Positions 42,042 to 51,021 of a stretch of 64,000 bases of DNA are shown in pieces. Both the position numbers and the translations under genes were made by a program. Numbering within the stretch: position 1 is the stretch's first letter; every line of letters starts with the position of its first letter. The notes under the pieces are model-generated. The model saw nothing but the letters and a program-made list of their open reading frames with translations. It did no database searches and was not told the DNA's origin. Source of the stretch: Streptomyces coffeae (lineage in GTDB: Bacteria > Actinomycetota > Actinomycetes > Streptomycetales > Streptomycetaceae); assembly GCF_016741875.1 (NCBI RefSeq), contig NZ_JAERRF010000022.1:62001-126000 (forward strand). Direction: 5' to 3'.

Positions 42042-43439
42042 TCACTCTTCTGCCGCGCGAACGGGCTGATGCCGCGTCACCGATTCGGCCGACATCGTTC
42101 CGATAAGCCCAGTGGTGTGTGTCGCCGAGCGGAAATCCGGGTGCGCGAGTGCGCGGCGCAGAAAGCCGAGGGTGGTCCGTACGCCCTCGCCGGTGACCCG
42201 GAACTCGCCCAGGGCCCGGTCCATACGCGCCAGCGCCTGCTCGCGGTCGGGCGCCCAGACAACGGTCTTGGCCAGCAGCGAGTCATAGTCCGGTCCCACC
42301 CGCCAGCCCGGGAAGGCATGGGTGTCCACCCGGACGAAGGGCCCGCCGGGCGGGATGAATTCGGTGAGCAGCCCGGGGGCGGGGATGAATTCCCGGTCCG
42401 GGTCCTCGGCGTTCACCCGGCATTCGATGGCCACCCCGCGCCGCACCACGTCCTCCTGGCGGACGGAGAGCGGCTGTCCGGCGGCGATGAGGATCTGCTC
42501 CCGGACGATATCGATTCCGGTGACCATCTCGGTGACCGGATGTTCCACCTGGAGGCGGCAGTTGATTTCCATGAGATGGAATTCATGGGTGGGGGAGAGC
42601 ACGAACTCGAAGGTGCCCGCGCCCACATAGCCCACCGCCTCGGCGCCGCGCACCGCCGCCGCGCACATCTCCTCCCGCCGCTCCGGCGGGAGATTCGGCG
42701 CCGGGGCCTCCTCCACCATCTTCTGGTGGCGCCGCTGCACCGAGCAGTCGCGTTCGCCGAGATGGACCACCCGGCCGTGCCGGTCCCCGATCACCTGCAC
42801 CTCGACATGGCGGGCGTCATCGACGAACCGCTCCATGTAGAGACGTTCGTCCCCGAATACCGCGCGCGCGTGCGCGCGCGTCTCGTTGAACGCCCTTACC
42901 AGGGCGTCGGGTTGGCGCACCACCGCCATCCCCCGGCCACCGCCGCCCGCCACCGCCTTGAGGATCAGCGGATAGCCGATCCGCTCCGCGATCTCCCGTG
43001 CCTCCACCGGAGTCGCCACCGCGCCGGGGCTCCCGGGCAGCACCGGCAGCCCCGCCTTCTCCATCAGGGCGCGGGCCGCCGCCTTGTCCCCGAGCCGCTG
43101 CATCACCGAGGCCGGGGGACCGATGAAGGTGATCCCGTTGTCCTCGCAGATCTCCGCGAAGTCCGGGTCCTCGGAGAGGAATCCGTATCCCGGGTGGACG
43201 GCCTGGGCGCCGGTGCGCCGGGCCGCCTCGATGATCGCGGGGATGGCGAGATAGCTGCGCTTGGACGGTGCGGGTCCGATGTGCACCGCCTCGTCCGCGA
43301 GCCGGACGACGGCCGAGTCACGGTCCGCGGTGGAGTACACCGCAACCGTGCGCATGCCCAGTTCACGGCAGGCGCGTACCACCCGGATCGCGATCTCGCC
43401 GCGGTTGGCGACGAGAACGGTGGAGAACACTGTTCTCAC
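42042..43439 (-). CDS. accC: Acetyl-CoA carboxylase, biotin carboxylase subunit
   Basis: 465 residues of biotin carboxylase, which uses ATP and bicarbonate to carboxylate biotin on BCCP. Motifs include VLVANRGEIAIRVVRACREL at the N-terminus, GYGFLSEDPDFAEIC, the ATP-grasp loop AVAGGGGRGMAVV, and the late MEINCRLQVEHPVTEMVTGI. The GTG at 43439 overlaps the BCCP stop (GTGA); a GTG at 43430 is an alternative. It is the last gene of the ten-gene pigment operon. No terminator was recognised in the 160 bases before the next gene. Confidence 0.94.
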   Translation of the reverse strand: MRTVFSTVLVANRGEIAIRVVRACRELGMRTVAVYSTADRDSAVVRLADEAVHIGPAPSKRSYLAIPAIIEAARRTGAQAVHPGYGFLSEDPDFAEICEDNGITFIGPPASVMQRLGDKAAARALMEKAGLPVLPGSPGAVATPVEAREIAERIGYPLILKAVAGGGGRGMAVVRQPDALVRAFNETRAHARAVFGDERLYMERFVDDARHVEVQVIGDRHGRVVHLGERDCSVQRRHQKMVEEAPAPNLPPERREEMCAAAVRGAEAVGYVGAGTFEFVLSPTHEFHLMEINCRLQVEHPVTEMVTGIDIVREQILIAAGQPLSVRQEDVVRRGVAIECRVNAEDPDREFIPAPGLLTEFIPPGGPFVRVDTHAFPGWRVGPDYDSLLAKTVVWAPDREQALARMDRALGEFRVTGEGVRTTLGFLRRALAHPDFRSATHTTGLIGTMSAESVTRHQPVRAAEE

Positions 43440-44071
43440 CCCGGGCCGGTGCCGGACAGCGGCTCCACCGCGAGCAGCCGCTGCTGGTACTCCACGGGCT
43501 GGCCGTTGGGCACCAGGATCTCCACCACCCGTCCCGCGCTGTCCGCTTCGACGGTGCTCATCATCTTCATGACCTCCAGGACACCCACCGGCTGCCCCGG
43601 CCTGACCAGGTCGCCGACGGCGACGAACGGTGGGGCGCCCGGTTCGGGCGCGTGGTAGAAGGTGCCGACCGTCGGTGCCTGTACGTACCGCATCCCCGGC
43701 GCCGCGTCCTGGGGCGCCGGGGCGGTGCGCGCCGGGTGTTCGGGGTGCGCGCCGTCCACGACGGCGGGCGGGGACGCGGGGGCGGCCGTGGCCACGGGGC
43801 CCGCGGCGCCCTCCGCCGTGGGCCCGGCCGGGGCCGGTGGCGGCGCGGCCGGACGGGTCCCGGCCGGGTCCGGCCACTCCATCTCGACCGTCGTCTGTCC
43901 GTGCCGCAGGGTGATCCGGCGCGGCTGCTGATCGGCGGCCTTCGCCAGCTCGGTCACACTGCGGCACAGGGAGTCCAGGGTGGCGTGCGGGGGCAGCACG
44001 ACCGGACCGGGCCGGTGGTGGCCGTTCTCCCGATGGTCCGCGGTGTTCGTCACAGGGCCGTCCATGGTCAT
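43436..44071 (-). CDS. accB: Biotin carboxyl carrier protein of acetyl-CoA carboxylase
   Basis: 211 residues: a short N-terminal region, a Pro/Ala-rich flexible linker (about 75-130), and a C-terminal biotinyl domain with the biotinylation motif VLEVMKMMSTVEADSAG (Lys acceptor; Val replaces the usual Ala in EAMKM) preceded by PTVGTFYHAPEPGAPPF. The ATG at 44071 follows GGGAGAGGTGC and overlaps the AccDA stop (ATGA); its own stop overlaps the biotin carboxylase GTG. This places it firmly inside the pigment operon. Confidence 0.93.
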   Translation of the reverse strand: MTMDGPVTNTADHRENGHHRPGPVVLPPHATLDSLCRSVTELAKAADQQPRRITLRHGQTTVEMEWPDPAGTRPAAPPPAPAGPTAEGAAGPVATAAPASPPAVVDGAHPEHPARTAPAPQDAAPGMRYVQAPTVGTFYHAPEPGAPPFVAVGDLVRPGQPVGVLEVMKMMSTVEADSAGRVVEILVPNGQPVEYQQRLLAVEPLSGTGPG

Positions 44072-45789
44072 GCACCTCTCCCGTCGTCTGCCTCTGCCGT
44101 GGTGGCGACCGGGTCCGCGCCGGTGGCGACGCCGATCCGCTGGAAGCGGCGGACACGCTCCTGCCGCAGCCGGTCCGGGTCCCACGGGGTCAACTCGCCC
44201 AAGCAGGCGGTGAGTGCGTCACCGAGCAGCGCGGCCGCCTTGGCGTGGTCGCTGTGGGCGCCGTCCGGCGGCTCGGCGACCACCCCGTCGACCACCCCCA
44301 GGCGCAGCAGCTCCCGCGGGTCCATCCGCAGCGCCGCCGCCGCGGTGGGCGCGGCCTCCGGGTTCTTCCACAGGATGGCGGCGCAGCCCTCAGGGCTGAT
44401 GACCGAGTACACCCCGCCCGCGCTGATCAGCACCCGGTCGGCGACGGCCAGGGCGAGGGCCCCGCCGCTGCCGCCCTCCCCGGTGACCACGGCCACGATG
44501 GGCACCGGCAGTACGGACATCAGCCGCAGGTTCTCCGCGATGGCCAGTGCCTGGCCGCCGCGTTCGGCGTCGGTGCCGGGGTTGGCGCCGGGGGTGTCCA
44601 CCAGGGTGATGACGGGCAGCCCCAGCTTGGCGGCCAGCCGCATCAGCCGGGCCGCCTTGCGGTAGCCGCCGGGGGTGGCCATCCCGAAGGCGCACGCCTG
44701 GCGCTCGGCGAGGGTGGGTCCGCCCTTGTGGGTGCCGATCACCATCACCGGCATGCCGTTCAGCCGCCCCGGCCCGCCGACCACCGCCGGGCAGTCCTCG
44801 GCCAGCCGGTCGCCGTGCAGCGGGTGGAAGTCGTCCAGGAGATGGCCGATGTAGTCCCGGGTGGTGGGCCGCCCGGGGTGCCGGGCCAGCCGTACCGCCT
44901 CCCACGGCTCCCGCTCCGCAAGCTCCTCGGGGTTCCGCAGGAGCACCTCGGCAGGGTCGAGCGGTGCGTGCTCCGGGGCGGGTTGCGCGCCGGAGCCGGG
45001 GGAGGGGCCGGGGTGCCCGAGACCCAGCAGACGGGCGAGGGCGGACCGCAGTCCCGGGCGCGGCACGATGCTGTCCACCATGCCGTTCGCCAGCAGGAAT
45101 TCAGCGGTCTGGAAGCCCTCCGGAAGCCGCTCCCGGGTCGTCTGCTCGATGACCCGGGGCCCGGCGAAGCCGAGCCGCGCACCGGGCTCGGCGATGATCA
45201 CGTCGGTGAGCGTGGCGAAGGAGGCCGCCACGCCCCCGTACGTCGGATCGGTGACCAGCGAGACGGTGAGCACACCCGCCGCGTCGAGCGCGGCCAGCGC
45301 CTGCGCGGTCTTGGCCATCTGGAGCAGGGACAGCACACCCTCCTGCATCCGCGCCCCGCCCGAGGCGGTCACCAGCAGCAGCGGAACGCGGTGGCGCAGA
45401 CTGGTCCGGGCCGCCTCGGTGATCAGCTCACCGACCGCGCAGCCCAGACTGCCGCCCAGGAAGCGGAAGTCCATCACGGCCACCACCACCGGCCGGTCCT
45501 CGATCCGGCCCCGGACACCGACCACGGCCTCGTCAAGACCGGTCTCCGTGCGCGCCTCCGCCAGCCGGTCCGGATACGGCCGGGTGTCGGTGAAGCGGAG
45601 CGGGTCGTCCACCGTCCGCACCGTGTCCAGCGGCTCGGTGCTGCCCGGGTCCAGCAGCTGGTCCAGCCGCTGCGGCGCGGACAGGGGGCTGTGCCGGCCG
45701 CAGTCCGGGCAGACCCGCAGACACCGGGTGAACCGCTTGCCGTAGATCAGCCCGGCACAGCCCGCGCAGCGCACCCAGTCGGCGACCAC
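44068..45789 (-). CDS. accDA: Acetyl-CoA carboxylase carboxyltransferase, beta-alpha fusion (AccDA)
   Basis: 573 residues in one chain. An N-terminal zinc ribbon (CAGC and CPDC) and AccD half (about 1-270: VMDFRFLGGSLGCAVGELIT, VTASGGARMQEG) are followed by the AccA half (about 300-560: VIGTHKGGPTLAERQACAFG, LVDTPGANPGTDAERGGQAL, GEGGSGGALALAVADRVLI). Separate AccA and AccD subunits are usual; fused forms occur in some polyketide clusters and actinobacteria. It completes malonyl-CoA formation from acetyl-CoA. The GTG start lies 12 bases after the cyclase gene. Coupled to accB. Confidence 0.94.
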   Translation of the reverse strand: MVADWVRCAGCAGLIYGKRFTRCLRVCPDCGRHSPLSAPQRLDQLLDPGSTEPLDTVRTVDDPLRFTDTRPYPDRLAEARTETGLDEAVVGVRGRIEDRPVVVAVMDFRFLGGSLGCAVGELITEAARTSLRHRVPLLLVTASGGARMQEGVLSLLQMAKTAQALAALDAAGVLTVSLVTDPTYGGVAASFATLTDVIIAEPGARLGFAGPRVIEQTTRERLPEGFQTAEFLLANGMVDSIVPRPGLRSALARLLGLGHPGPSPGSGAQPAPEHAPLDPAEVLLRNPEELAEREPWEAVRLARHPGRPTTRDYIGHLLDDFHPLHGDRLAEDCPAVVGGPGRLNGMPVMVIGTHKGGPTLAERQACAFGMATPGGYRKAARLMRLAAKLGLPVITLVDTPGANPGTDAERGGQALAIAENLRLMSVLPVPIVAVVTGEGGSGGALALAVADRVLISAGGVYSVISPEGCAAILWKNPEAAPTAAAALRMDPRELLRLGVVDGVVAEPPDGAHSDHAKAAALLGDALTACLGELTPWDPDRLRQERVRRFQRIGVATGADPVATTAEADDGRGA

Positions 45790-45801
45790 GTGGTGCTCCC
45801 T

Positions 45802-46146
45802 TCAGCTCCGGGCCGGGCCGCTCCGGTCCCGTTCCCAGCGGTAGAACTCGCGGGCCATCGCGTCCTTCGGCTCCCGCCAGGTCTCCGGGTCGTACGCCTG
45901 GACGTACGCGGCCAGCCGGTCGCTGATGTCGCGGAACTCCGGATGGCCGGCCAGCCGCGCGACCTCGGGTCCCGGCGGGCGGTCGGCCTCTATCAGATGC
46001 AGATACACATCGCCGAACTGGAACAGGCTGCGACCGGTGACCCCGATCAGCCGCGGCAGTTCACCGCGGTCCGACTCCTCGAAGACCGAGGCTATGCCCG
46101 GCGCCGAGTCCTCCTTCATCCGGGCGACGATCAGTGATCGGTACAT
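45802..46146 (-). CDS. TcmI-type polyketide cyclase (WhiE-ORFVII-like)
   Basis: 114 residues of the TcmI family, a ferredoxin-like fold that closes late rings of aromatic polyketides. Signatures: MYRSLIVARMKEDSAPGIAS, GRSLFQFGDVYLHLIEADRP and FRDISDRLAAYVQAYDPETW. Length and order match ORFVII of the spore-pigment cluster of S. coelicolor. It starts 3 bases after the aromatase/cyclase stop and precedes AccDA by 12 bases. Confidence 0.92.
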   Translation of the reverse strand: MYRSLIVARMKEDSAPGIASVFEESDRGELPRLIGVTGRSLFQFGDVYLHLIEADRPPGPEVARLAGHPEFRDISDRLAAYVQAYDPETWREPKDAMAREFYRWERDRSGPARS

Positions 46147-46149
46147 GGC

Positions 46150-46614
46150 TCACGCACCCACCCGCGCGCGGGCGCGCTGCTCGATCTTGTCCCGGATCAG
46201 CTCCATCTGGATCTTGGAGTTGCGGTTGATGTGCTCCGTCATCCCGGCGTCGTCGACCGGGGCGTCGGGCTTCATCTCGAAGTCCTGGGTCCAGCGCATC
46301 CGGGTGCCCTCGGGCTCCTCGTCGTACTCCCAGCGGATGTTCATGAAGGCGAAGGGGCCGGTCTCGACCCGGCGCGCCCAGACGGTCCGCACATCGCGGG
46401 CCGTCTCCCGCTCGGAGACCCAGCTCCAGATCTTGCCGTTCTCGTCGGGGTGCATCGTCAGCCGGAAGGTGGTGGTGTCACCGCTGCGCTGGAGCACCTC
46501 CACCGAGGCGTACTCGCTGAACAGCTGCGGCCAGTTCTCCAGATCGTTGGTCATCTCCCAGACCAGATCCAGGGGAGCCGCGATCACGATCTCGTTGTCG
46601 GTATGGGCGGCCAT
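46150..46614 (-). CDS. Aromatase/cyclase, SRPBCC fold (WhiE-ORFVI-like)
   Basis: 154 residues. A START-like polyketide aromatase/cyclase: DNEIVIAAPLDLVWEMTNDL, WPQLFSEYASVEVLQ, and the C-terminal helix HINRNSKIQMELIRDKIEQR. Single-domain relatives (TcmN N-terminal, WhiE-VI) fold the nascent poly-beta-keto chain and direct first-ring closure. The ATG at 46614 is adjacent to the ACP stop (46616). Classified by sequence and operon position. Confidence 0.93.
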   Translation of the reverse strand: MAAHTDNEIVIAAPLDLVWEMTNDLENWPQLFSEYASVEVLQRSGDTTTFRLTMHPDENGKIWSWVSERETARDVRTVWARRVETGPFAFMNIRWEYDEEPEGTRMRWTQDFEMKPDAPVDDAGMTEHINRNSKIQMELIRDKIEQRARARVGA

Positions 46615-46615
46615 C

Positions 46616-46873
46616 TCATGCTCCCGTGGTGAGTGAGGTGTTGATGACGTCGAGGAAGTCGCCGGGGGTCTTGGAGCTCTCGGCGCCCGGTTCGATCGGG
46701 GTGCCGTAGCGGTTCTCCAGCTCGCCGACGATGGCGAGCAGACCGAGTGAGTCCAGCCCGTACTCCTCGAAGGGGGCGTCCGGGCGGGTTTCGAGCAGCT
46801 GGGGGTCGACGGTGAGTCCGGCGCAGCTCTTCATGAGCGCCGCCAGCTCACCGTAGGACAGTTGACTGGGCAT
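46616..46873 (-). CDS. Type II polyketide acyl carrier protein (WhiE-ORFV-like)
   Basis: 85 residues. The phosphopantetheine attachment motif EEYGLDSLGLLAIVGELE (Ser of DSL near residue 42) is intact, within the four-helix ACP fold. It carries the growing polyketide on the KS/CLF dimer. The ATG at 46873 follows AAGGAGATATCTG, and its A overlaps the last base of the CLF stop (TGATG), so translation is coupled. It needs a phosphopantetheinyl transferase such as the one at 18 kb. Confidence 0.95.
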   Translation of the reverse strand: MPSQLSYGELAALMKSCAGLTVDPQLLETRPDAPFEEYGLDSLGLLAIVGELENRYGTPIEPGAESSKTPGDFLDVINTSLTTGA

Positions 46874-48123
46874 CAGATATCTCCTTCCGGGCCGCGGAGC
46901 ACGAGCGCCGCGTTGCAACCCATGAGCCCTCGGCTCAGCACCAGCGCCGTCCGCAGCTCGGCCGGACGGGAGGTGCGGGTGACGAGGTCGAGGTCATGGC
47001 ATACGTCGGTGACGTACGGGGTCGGGGGGACCACACGGTGCTCCATGGCGAGCACCGCGGCCGCCACGTCCAGGCACGGAGCCGCGCAGTACGCCCGGCC
47101 GAAGCCGGTCTTGGGGGCGGTCACCGGGACCCGGGTGCCGTGCGCGCCCAGTGCGTCGGCGAGGGCCAGCGCCTCGGCGCGGTCCGCCGCCGGGGTGCCG
47201 AGGGCGTCCGCGAACACCACATCGATCTCCTCCGGCGCGCAGTCCGCGTCCGCCAGGGCGACCTGGATGGCGTGGGCGAGCCCCTCCCGGGATCGCTCCC
47301 ACTGGGACGGTCCGGTGAAGGTCGCGGCATGACCGAGGATCCGGCCGCGGATCCGCGCCCCGCGGCGCAGCGCGGCGCCCTCCTCCTCGACCATCAGCAT
47401 GGCCCCGCCCTCGCCGGGGGCGAAACCGCGGGCGTCCTCGGTGAACGGCAGGTAGGCCCGGCCCGGTTCACGGGCCAGGCTCATCTCCTCGTAGCCGAGC
47501 TGGCAGACGATCGAGTACGGGGCGAGCGGCGCCTCGGCGGCGCCCACCACGATCGCGTCCGCGCCGTGCCGGATGGACCGGCAGGCGTGGGCGATCGCGT
47601 CCAGGCCGCCCGCCTCGTCGTTGGCCACCACCCCGCAGGGGCCCTTGAAGCCGCCGCGGATGGAGATCTGGCCGGTGCTGGCCGCGTAGAACCAGGCGAT
47701 CGACTGGTACGGGCCCACATACCGCGGACCCTTGCCCCACAGCTGCTGGAGCTCGTGCTGGCCGAACGCACCGCCACCGGAGCCCGCCGCGGTCACCACG
47801 CCCACCGCGAACGGCGACATCTCCCCGGCCGGCAGCCGGGCGTCCTCCAGCGCCAGATCGGCCGCGGCCATCGCGAAGTGGGTGAAGCGGTCGGTCTGGA
47901 CGAGGAAGCGCTCCTCGATCACCGCGCCCGGTTCGAAACCGTGGACCTGGCCCGCGACCCGCAGCGGGAAGTGCTCACAGCCTTCCCGGGACAGCCGGTC
48001 CAGGGAGCTGATCCCTTCCCGTACCGCCTTCCAGAAGGCGTCGGTGCCCACCCCGCTCGGCGCCACGATCCCCAGCCCGGTGATGACCGCGCCGCGGTCG
48101 TGTCCGCTCTCCGGGGCGCTCAT
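46873..48123 (-). CDS. Ketosynthase chain length factor, KS-beta (WhiE-ORFIV-like)
   Basis: 416 residues, KS fold lacking the active-site Cys. The position equivalent to the KS-alpha GCTSGLD is NDEAGGLD, i.e. Glu, where most chain length factors have Gln. The catalytic His pair of KS-alpha is also absent. The protein forms the heterodimer with KS-alpha, decarboxylates malonyl-ACP and sets chain length. ATGA overlap with KS-alpha stop. Closest in type to spore-pigment factors, so a long (24-carbon) chain is likely, by inference. Confidence 0.94.
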   Translation of the reverse strand: MSAPESGHDRGAVITGLGIVAPSGVGTDAFWKAVREGISSLDRLSREGCEHFPLRVAGQVHGFEPGAVIEERFLVQTDRFTHFAMAAADLALEDARLPAGEMSPFAVGVVTAAGSGGGAFGQHELQQLWGKGPRYVGPYQSIAWFYAASTGQISIRGGFKGPCGVVANDEAGGLDAIAHACRSIRHGADAIVVGAAEAPLAPYSIVCQLGYEEMSLAREPGRAYLPFTEDARGFAPGEGGAMLMVEEEGAALRRGARIRGRILGHAATFTGPSQWERSREGLAHAIQVALADADCAPEEIDVVFADALGTPAADRAEALALADALGAHGTRVPVTAPKTGFGRAYCAAPCLDVAAAVLAMEHRVVPPTPYVTDVCHDLDLVTRTSRPAELRTALVLSRGLMGCNAALVLRGPEGDI

Positions 48124-49379
48124 GACGCACCCCCGTGGCTGAGGACCACCGCCGACTGGAAGCCGCCGAACCCGCTGCCCACCGAGAGCACATGGCGCAG
48201 CGGCAGCGAGCGGGCGGTGCGCGGTACGTAGTCGAGGTCGCACTCGGGGTCGGGGTTCTCGTAGTTCGCGGTCGGCGGCACCACACCGTGGGCGAGGGCC
48301 AGGGTGCAGGCCACCACCTCGATCGCCCCGATGGCGCCGAGGGAGTGGCCGACCATGGACTTGATCGAGCTCATCGGGGTGCGGTACGCGTGCTCGCCCA
48401 GCGAGCGCTTGACCGCGGCGGTCTCATGGCGGTCGTTCTGCTGGGTGCCGGAGCCGTGTGCGTTGACGTAGTCGATCTCGGAACTGTCGATACGCGCATG
48501 TCCCAGCGCGTGGTCGATGGCCTCGGACATCTCCAGGCCCTCCCGTGTCAGACCGGTCATGTGATAGGCGTTGCCGTAGGTGGCGAAGCCCTTTAGCTCG
48601 CAGTAGATCCGGGCCCCGCGGGCGCGCGCGTGCTCCAGCTCCTCCAGGACGAGCACGGCGGCGCCCTCGCCCAGGACAAAGCCGTCGCGGCGGGCGTCGA
48701 ACGGCCGCGAGGCGTGCGTCGGGTCGTCGTTGTTGGCCGAGGTGGCCTTGATGGCGTCGAAACAGGCCACGGTGATCGGGGAGATCGGCGAGTCCGCCGC
48801 GCCCGCGAGGCACACATCGGCCCGGTTCTCCTCGATCGCCTGGAAGCCGTAGCCGATGGCGTCAAGGCCCGAGGTGCAGCCCGTGGAGACGGTCTGCACC
48901 GGGCCCTGTGCGCCGATCAGTTCCGCGACACCGGAGGCCAGCGCGCTGGGGGCGAACGCGCGGTGCAGATGCGGACCGGCCCGCCGGTGGTCCACGTCCC
49001 AGTGCTCGCCCCCGCTGCTGACCTTGACGTAGTCGTGCTCCAGCCGGGTGGTGCCGCCGACCGCGGTACCCAGCGACACCGCGGTGCGCCAGCTCTCCGG
49101 CTGCGGGGCCAGGCCCGCGTCCCGGGTCGCCTCGATCGATGCCGCGATCGCGAACTGCACGTACCGGTCGGAGTGTTCGATCTGCTCCGGAGTCAGCCCG
49201 GCGGCCACCGGGTCGAAGTCGCACTCGGCGGCGATCCGCGACCGGAACCCCGCCGGATCGAAGAGCGTGATCCCGCGCGTCGCCGTACGCCCGGCGGTGA
49301 GCATGTCCCAGAAGGCCGGGACGCCCACGCCTCCCGGCGCGACCACACCGATCCCGGTGACCGCCACCCGTCGGGTCAC
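48120..49379 (-). CDS. Beta-ketoacyl synthase alpha, KS-alpha (WhiE-ORFIII-like)
   Basis: 419 residues. Active-site Cys in VSTGCTSGLDAIGYG (about residue 166), with His residues in YVNAHGSGTQQNDRHET and SMVGHSLGAIGAIE, complete the catalytic triad of type II polyketide synthases. It performs the decarboxylative condensations. The GTG at 49379 overlaps the cupin stop (GTGA). Position between the cupin and chain length factor matches the whiE order. Confidence 0.96.
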   Translation of the reverse strand: MTRRVAVTGIGVVAPGGVGVPAFWDMLTAGRTATRGITLFDPAGFRSRIAAECDFDPVAAGLTPEQIEHSDRYVQFAIAASIEATRDAGLAPQPESWRTAVSLGTAVGGTTRLEHDYVKVSSGGEHWDVDHRRAGPHLHRAFAPSALASGVAELIGAQGPVQTVSTGCTSGLDAIGYGFQAIEENRADVCLAGAADSPISPITVACFDAIKATSANNDDPTHASRPFDARRDGFVLGEGAAVLVLEELEHARARGARIYCELKGFATYGNAYHMTGLTREGLEMSEAIDHALGHARIDSSEIDYVNAHGSGTQQNDRHETAAVKRSLGEHAYRTPMSSIKSMVGHSLGAIGAIEVVACTLALAHGVVPPTANYENPDPECDLDYVPRTARSLPLRHVLSVGSGFGGFQSAVVLSHGGAS

Positions 49380-49783
49380 GACGATGCCTCTGCCGGTTCG
49401 GTGGCCTCGGTGTCCACGTGCCCGAGCTCGGGACGCGGGGCCAGCGGACCGAGGTGGAAGACCATCCGGGCCTCGGTGTCCCCCACATTGCGGAAGCGGT
49501 GGCGCATATCGCGGGGGATCAGCAGACCCTGGTCGGGCCGGAGCGGGTGGGTGGCCCCGTCCAGATCCACCTCCAGATCGCCGCACACGACGAACACGAA
49601 CTCCTCGGAGTACGGGTGGTAGTGCTCGCCGATGCGTTCACCGGGCCCCATGATGGCCAGGCCCATGAAGCCGCTCGTGGCGCCCACGGTGCTCGGGGTG
49701 AGCATGGCGCGCAGGTCGCCGCCGCGCCGACGGTTGTGCGCGACGTCGGCGAGGTCGACGATGCGGGGGGACTGCGTGGTCAT
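49376..49783 (-). CDS. Cupin protein (WhiE-ORFII-like)
   Basis: 135 residues, a single cupin barrel. Metal-binding motif 1 is GEHYHPYSEEFVFVVCGDLE (two His, Glu) and motif 2 is IPRDMRHRFRNVGD (His). In pigment and curamycin-type clusters such cupins stand just before the ketosynthase; they may be cyclases or oxygenases, unproven. The ATG at 49783 follows TCCGGAAGGTACC. It overlaps the KS-alpha start and lies 56 bases after the SchA/CurD-like gene. Confidence 0.92.
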   Translation of the reverse strand: MTTQSPRIVDLADVAHNRRRGGDLRAMLTPSTVGATSGFMGLAIMGPGERIGEHYHPYSEEFVFVVCGDLEVDLDGATHPLRPDQGLLIPRDMRHRFRNVGDTEARMVFHLGPLAPRPELGHVDTEATEPAEASS

Positions 49784-49839
49784 GATCGGTACCTTCCGGA
49801 CGTGGGGACGAAAGGGGACGCGGGCAAGCGGGAACGACG

Positions 49840-51021
49840 TCAGTAGTCCGCCGCGCGGCGGTCGGTGACCGGAGTCATGTCGCAGTCGGCGAGGAAACGC
49901 CGCAGGCCCGCCTCGTCCGACAGCTCCCGGCCCGGACCGACCTCGACCAGTCGGCTGAGCATGGCCGCGGCACGTTTGCCGCCGACCCCGGCGAAGAGCG
50001 CGGGGTCCTGGTCCAGCGAACCGGTGATATCCACCAGCCGGACGACGGTGTCCACGTGGTGGAAAATCGTGCTGGTCACCACGGCCGGAGCGCCCTTCTT
50101 CCCCCGGCCCTTCCGTCCGCCTGCCCCCTCGCCGCCGATGGCGAGCTCGTCCTGGCGGGCCAGCAGCCGGGCGACCGCCATCCCGCAGCCCTCCTTGACC
50201 GGGTAGAGCAGCGCATGACGCCGTATGTCGGCGGACGAGTGCCCCGCGCCCTTCACCGACAGGTGGTGCACGGCCGTCAGCGCCGCCCGCATGAAGAACT
50301 CCCGCGCCGACTCCGGGTCGTCCAGATCGCGCGCCTCCTCCAGGTACGGGTTGATGGCCTCCTCGACCTCGCGGATCTCCGGCTGCCGGGAGACATGGCG
50401 CAGCGCCGCCATCAGCTCGCCCTGGACCTCGACGGCGCGCACCACCCGATTGCCGCTCATGAACAGCGAGGTGCGGCACAGCCGGGTGGTGTCGTCCACC
50501 CGCGACTCGGGCGAGGCGTAGTTCGCCAGGATCGCGGCGACGTCCTTCTCACTGCCGGGCTTGACGGTGAAGGTCAGGGCGTGCCGGACCACCCCGTCGC
50601 CGATCCGCGGGGCGGGCTGCAGCCGCCCCCGGTTCGCCGCCGGGCCCGTGCCATGGTCGGTCTCGCGCAGAATGCCGAACCGCAGTGACCGGGTGTCCTT
50701 GACGCAGCCGTGCATCGGCTTGACCATCTCGCGGTGGGCCGCGCTGTCCACCCAGGCGAGGAACGGCGGAGCGCTCTCCCACTCACTGGTGATCAGCCAC
50801 TTGGACGGGTCCTCGATCGACTGGCACAGCTGGTCGCTGAGATGGCCCGGTACCGAGGCCACCTGCTGGCACAGCTCGTCATACGCACGCAGAAAACGCT
50901 CCTCGGCACCACTGCGCACATCCAGCAGCAGCACCACGCGCAGCCGGGAGTCGGTCAGCGCCGACTGCGTGGTCATGGATGGTGTCGTGGTGGTCTGTGG
51001 AGCCTGGGGCAGGGTGCTCAT
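49840..51021 (-). CDS. SchA/CurD-like protein (WhiE-ORFI-like), first gene of the pigment operon
   Basis: 393 residues. It contains an antibiotic-biosynthesis-monooxygenase-like ferredoxin domain near the N-terminus (about 28-115: LDVRSGAEERFLRAYDELCQ, ending in a WESAPPFLAWVDS strand) and SchA/CurD-type domains behind it (ALTFTVKPGSEKDVAAILAN, YPVKEGCGMAVARLLARQDE). The role in spore-pigment pathways is unknown. A very strong ribosome binding site, AAGGAGGAG, precedes the ATG at 51021, and a hairpin lies in the leader. The upstream 290 bases should hold the operon promoter. Confidence 0.92.
   Translation of the reverse strand: MSTLPQAPQTTTTPSMTTQSALTDSRLRVVLLLDVRSGAEERFLRAYDELCQQVASVPGHLSDQLCQSIEDPSKWLITSEWESAPPFLAWVDSAAHREMVKPMHGCVKDTRSLRFGILRETDHGTGPAANRGRLQPAPRIGDGVVRHALTFTVKPGSEKDVAAILANYASPESRVDDTTRLCRTSLFMSGNRVVRAVEVQGELMAALRHVSRQPEIREVEEAINPYLEEARDLDDPESAREFFMRAALTAVHHLSVKGAGHSSADIRRHALLYPVKEGCGMAVARLLARQDELAIGGEGAGGRKGRGKKGAPAVVTSTIFHHVDTVVRLVDITGSLDQDPALFAGVGGKRAAAMLSRLVEVGPGRELSDEAGLRRFLADCDMTPVTDRRAADY

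Noticed and set aside
42037..42046. AGTGATCACT palindrome at the biotin carboxylase stop codon
   Set aside because: Only ten bases and partly coding; expected by chance.
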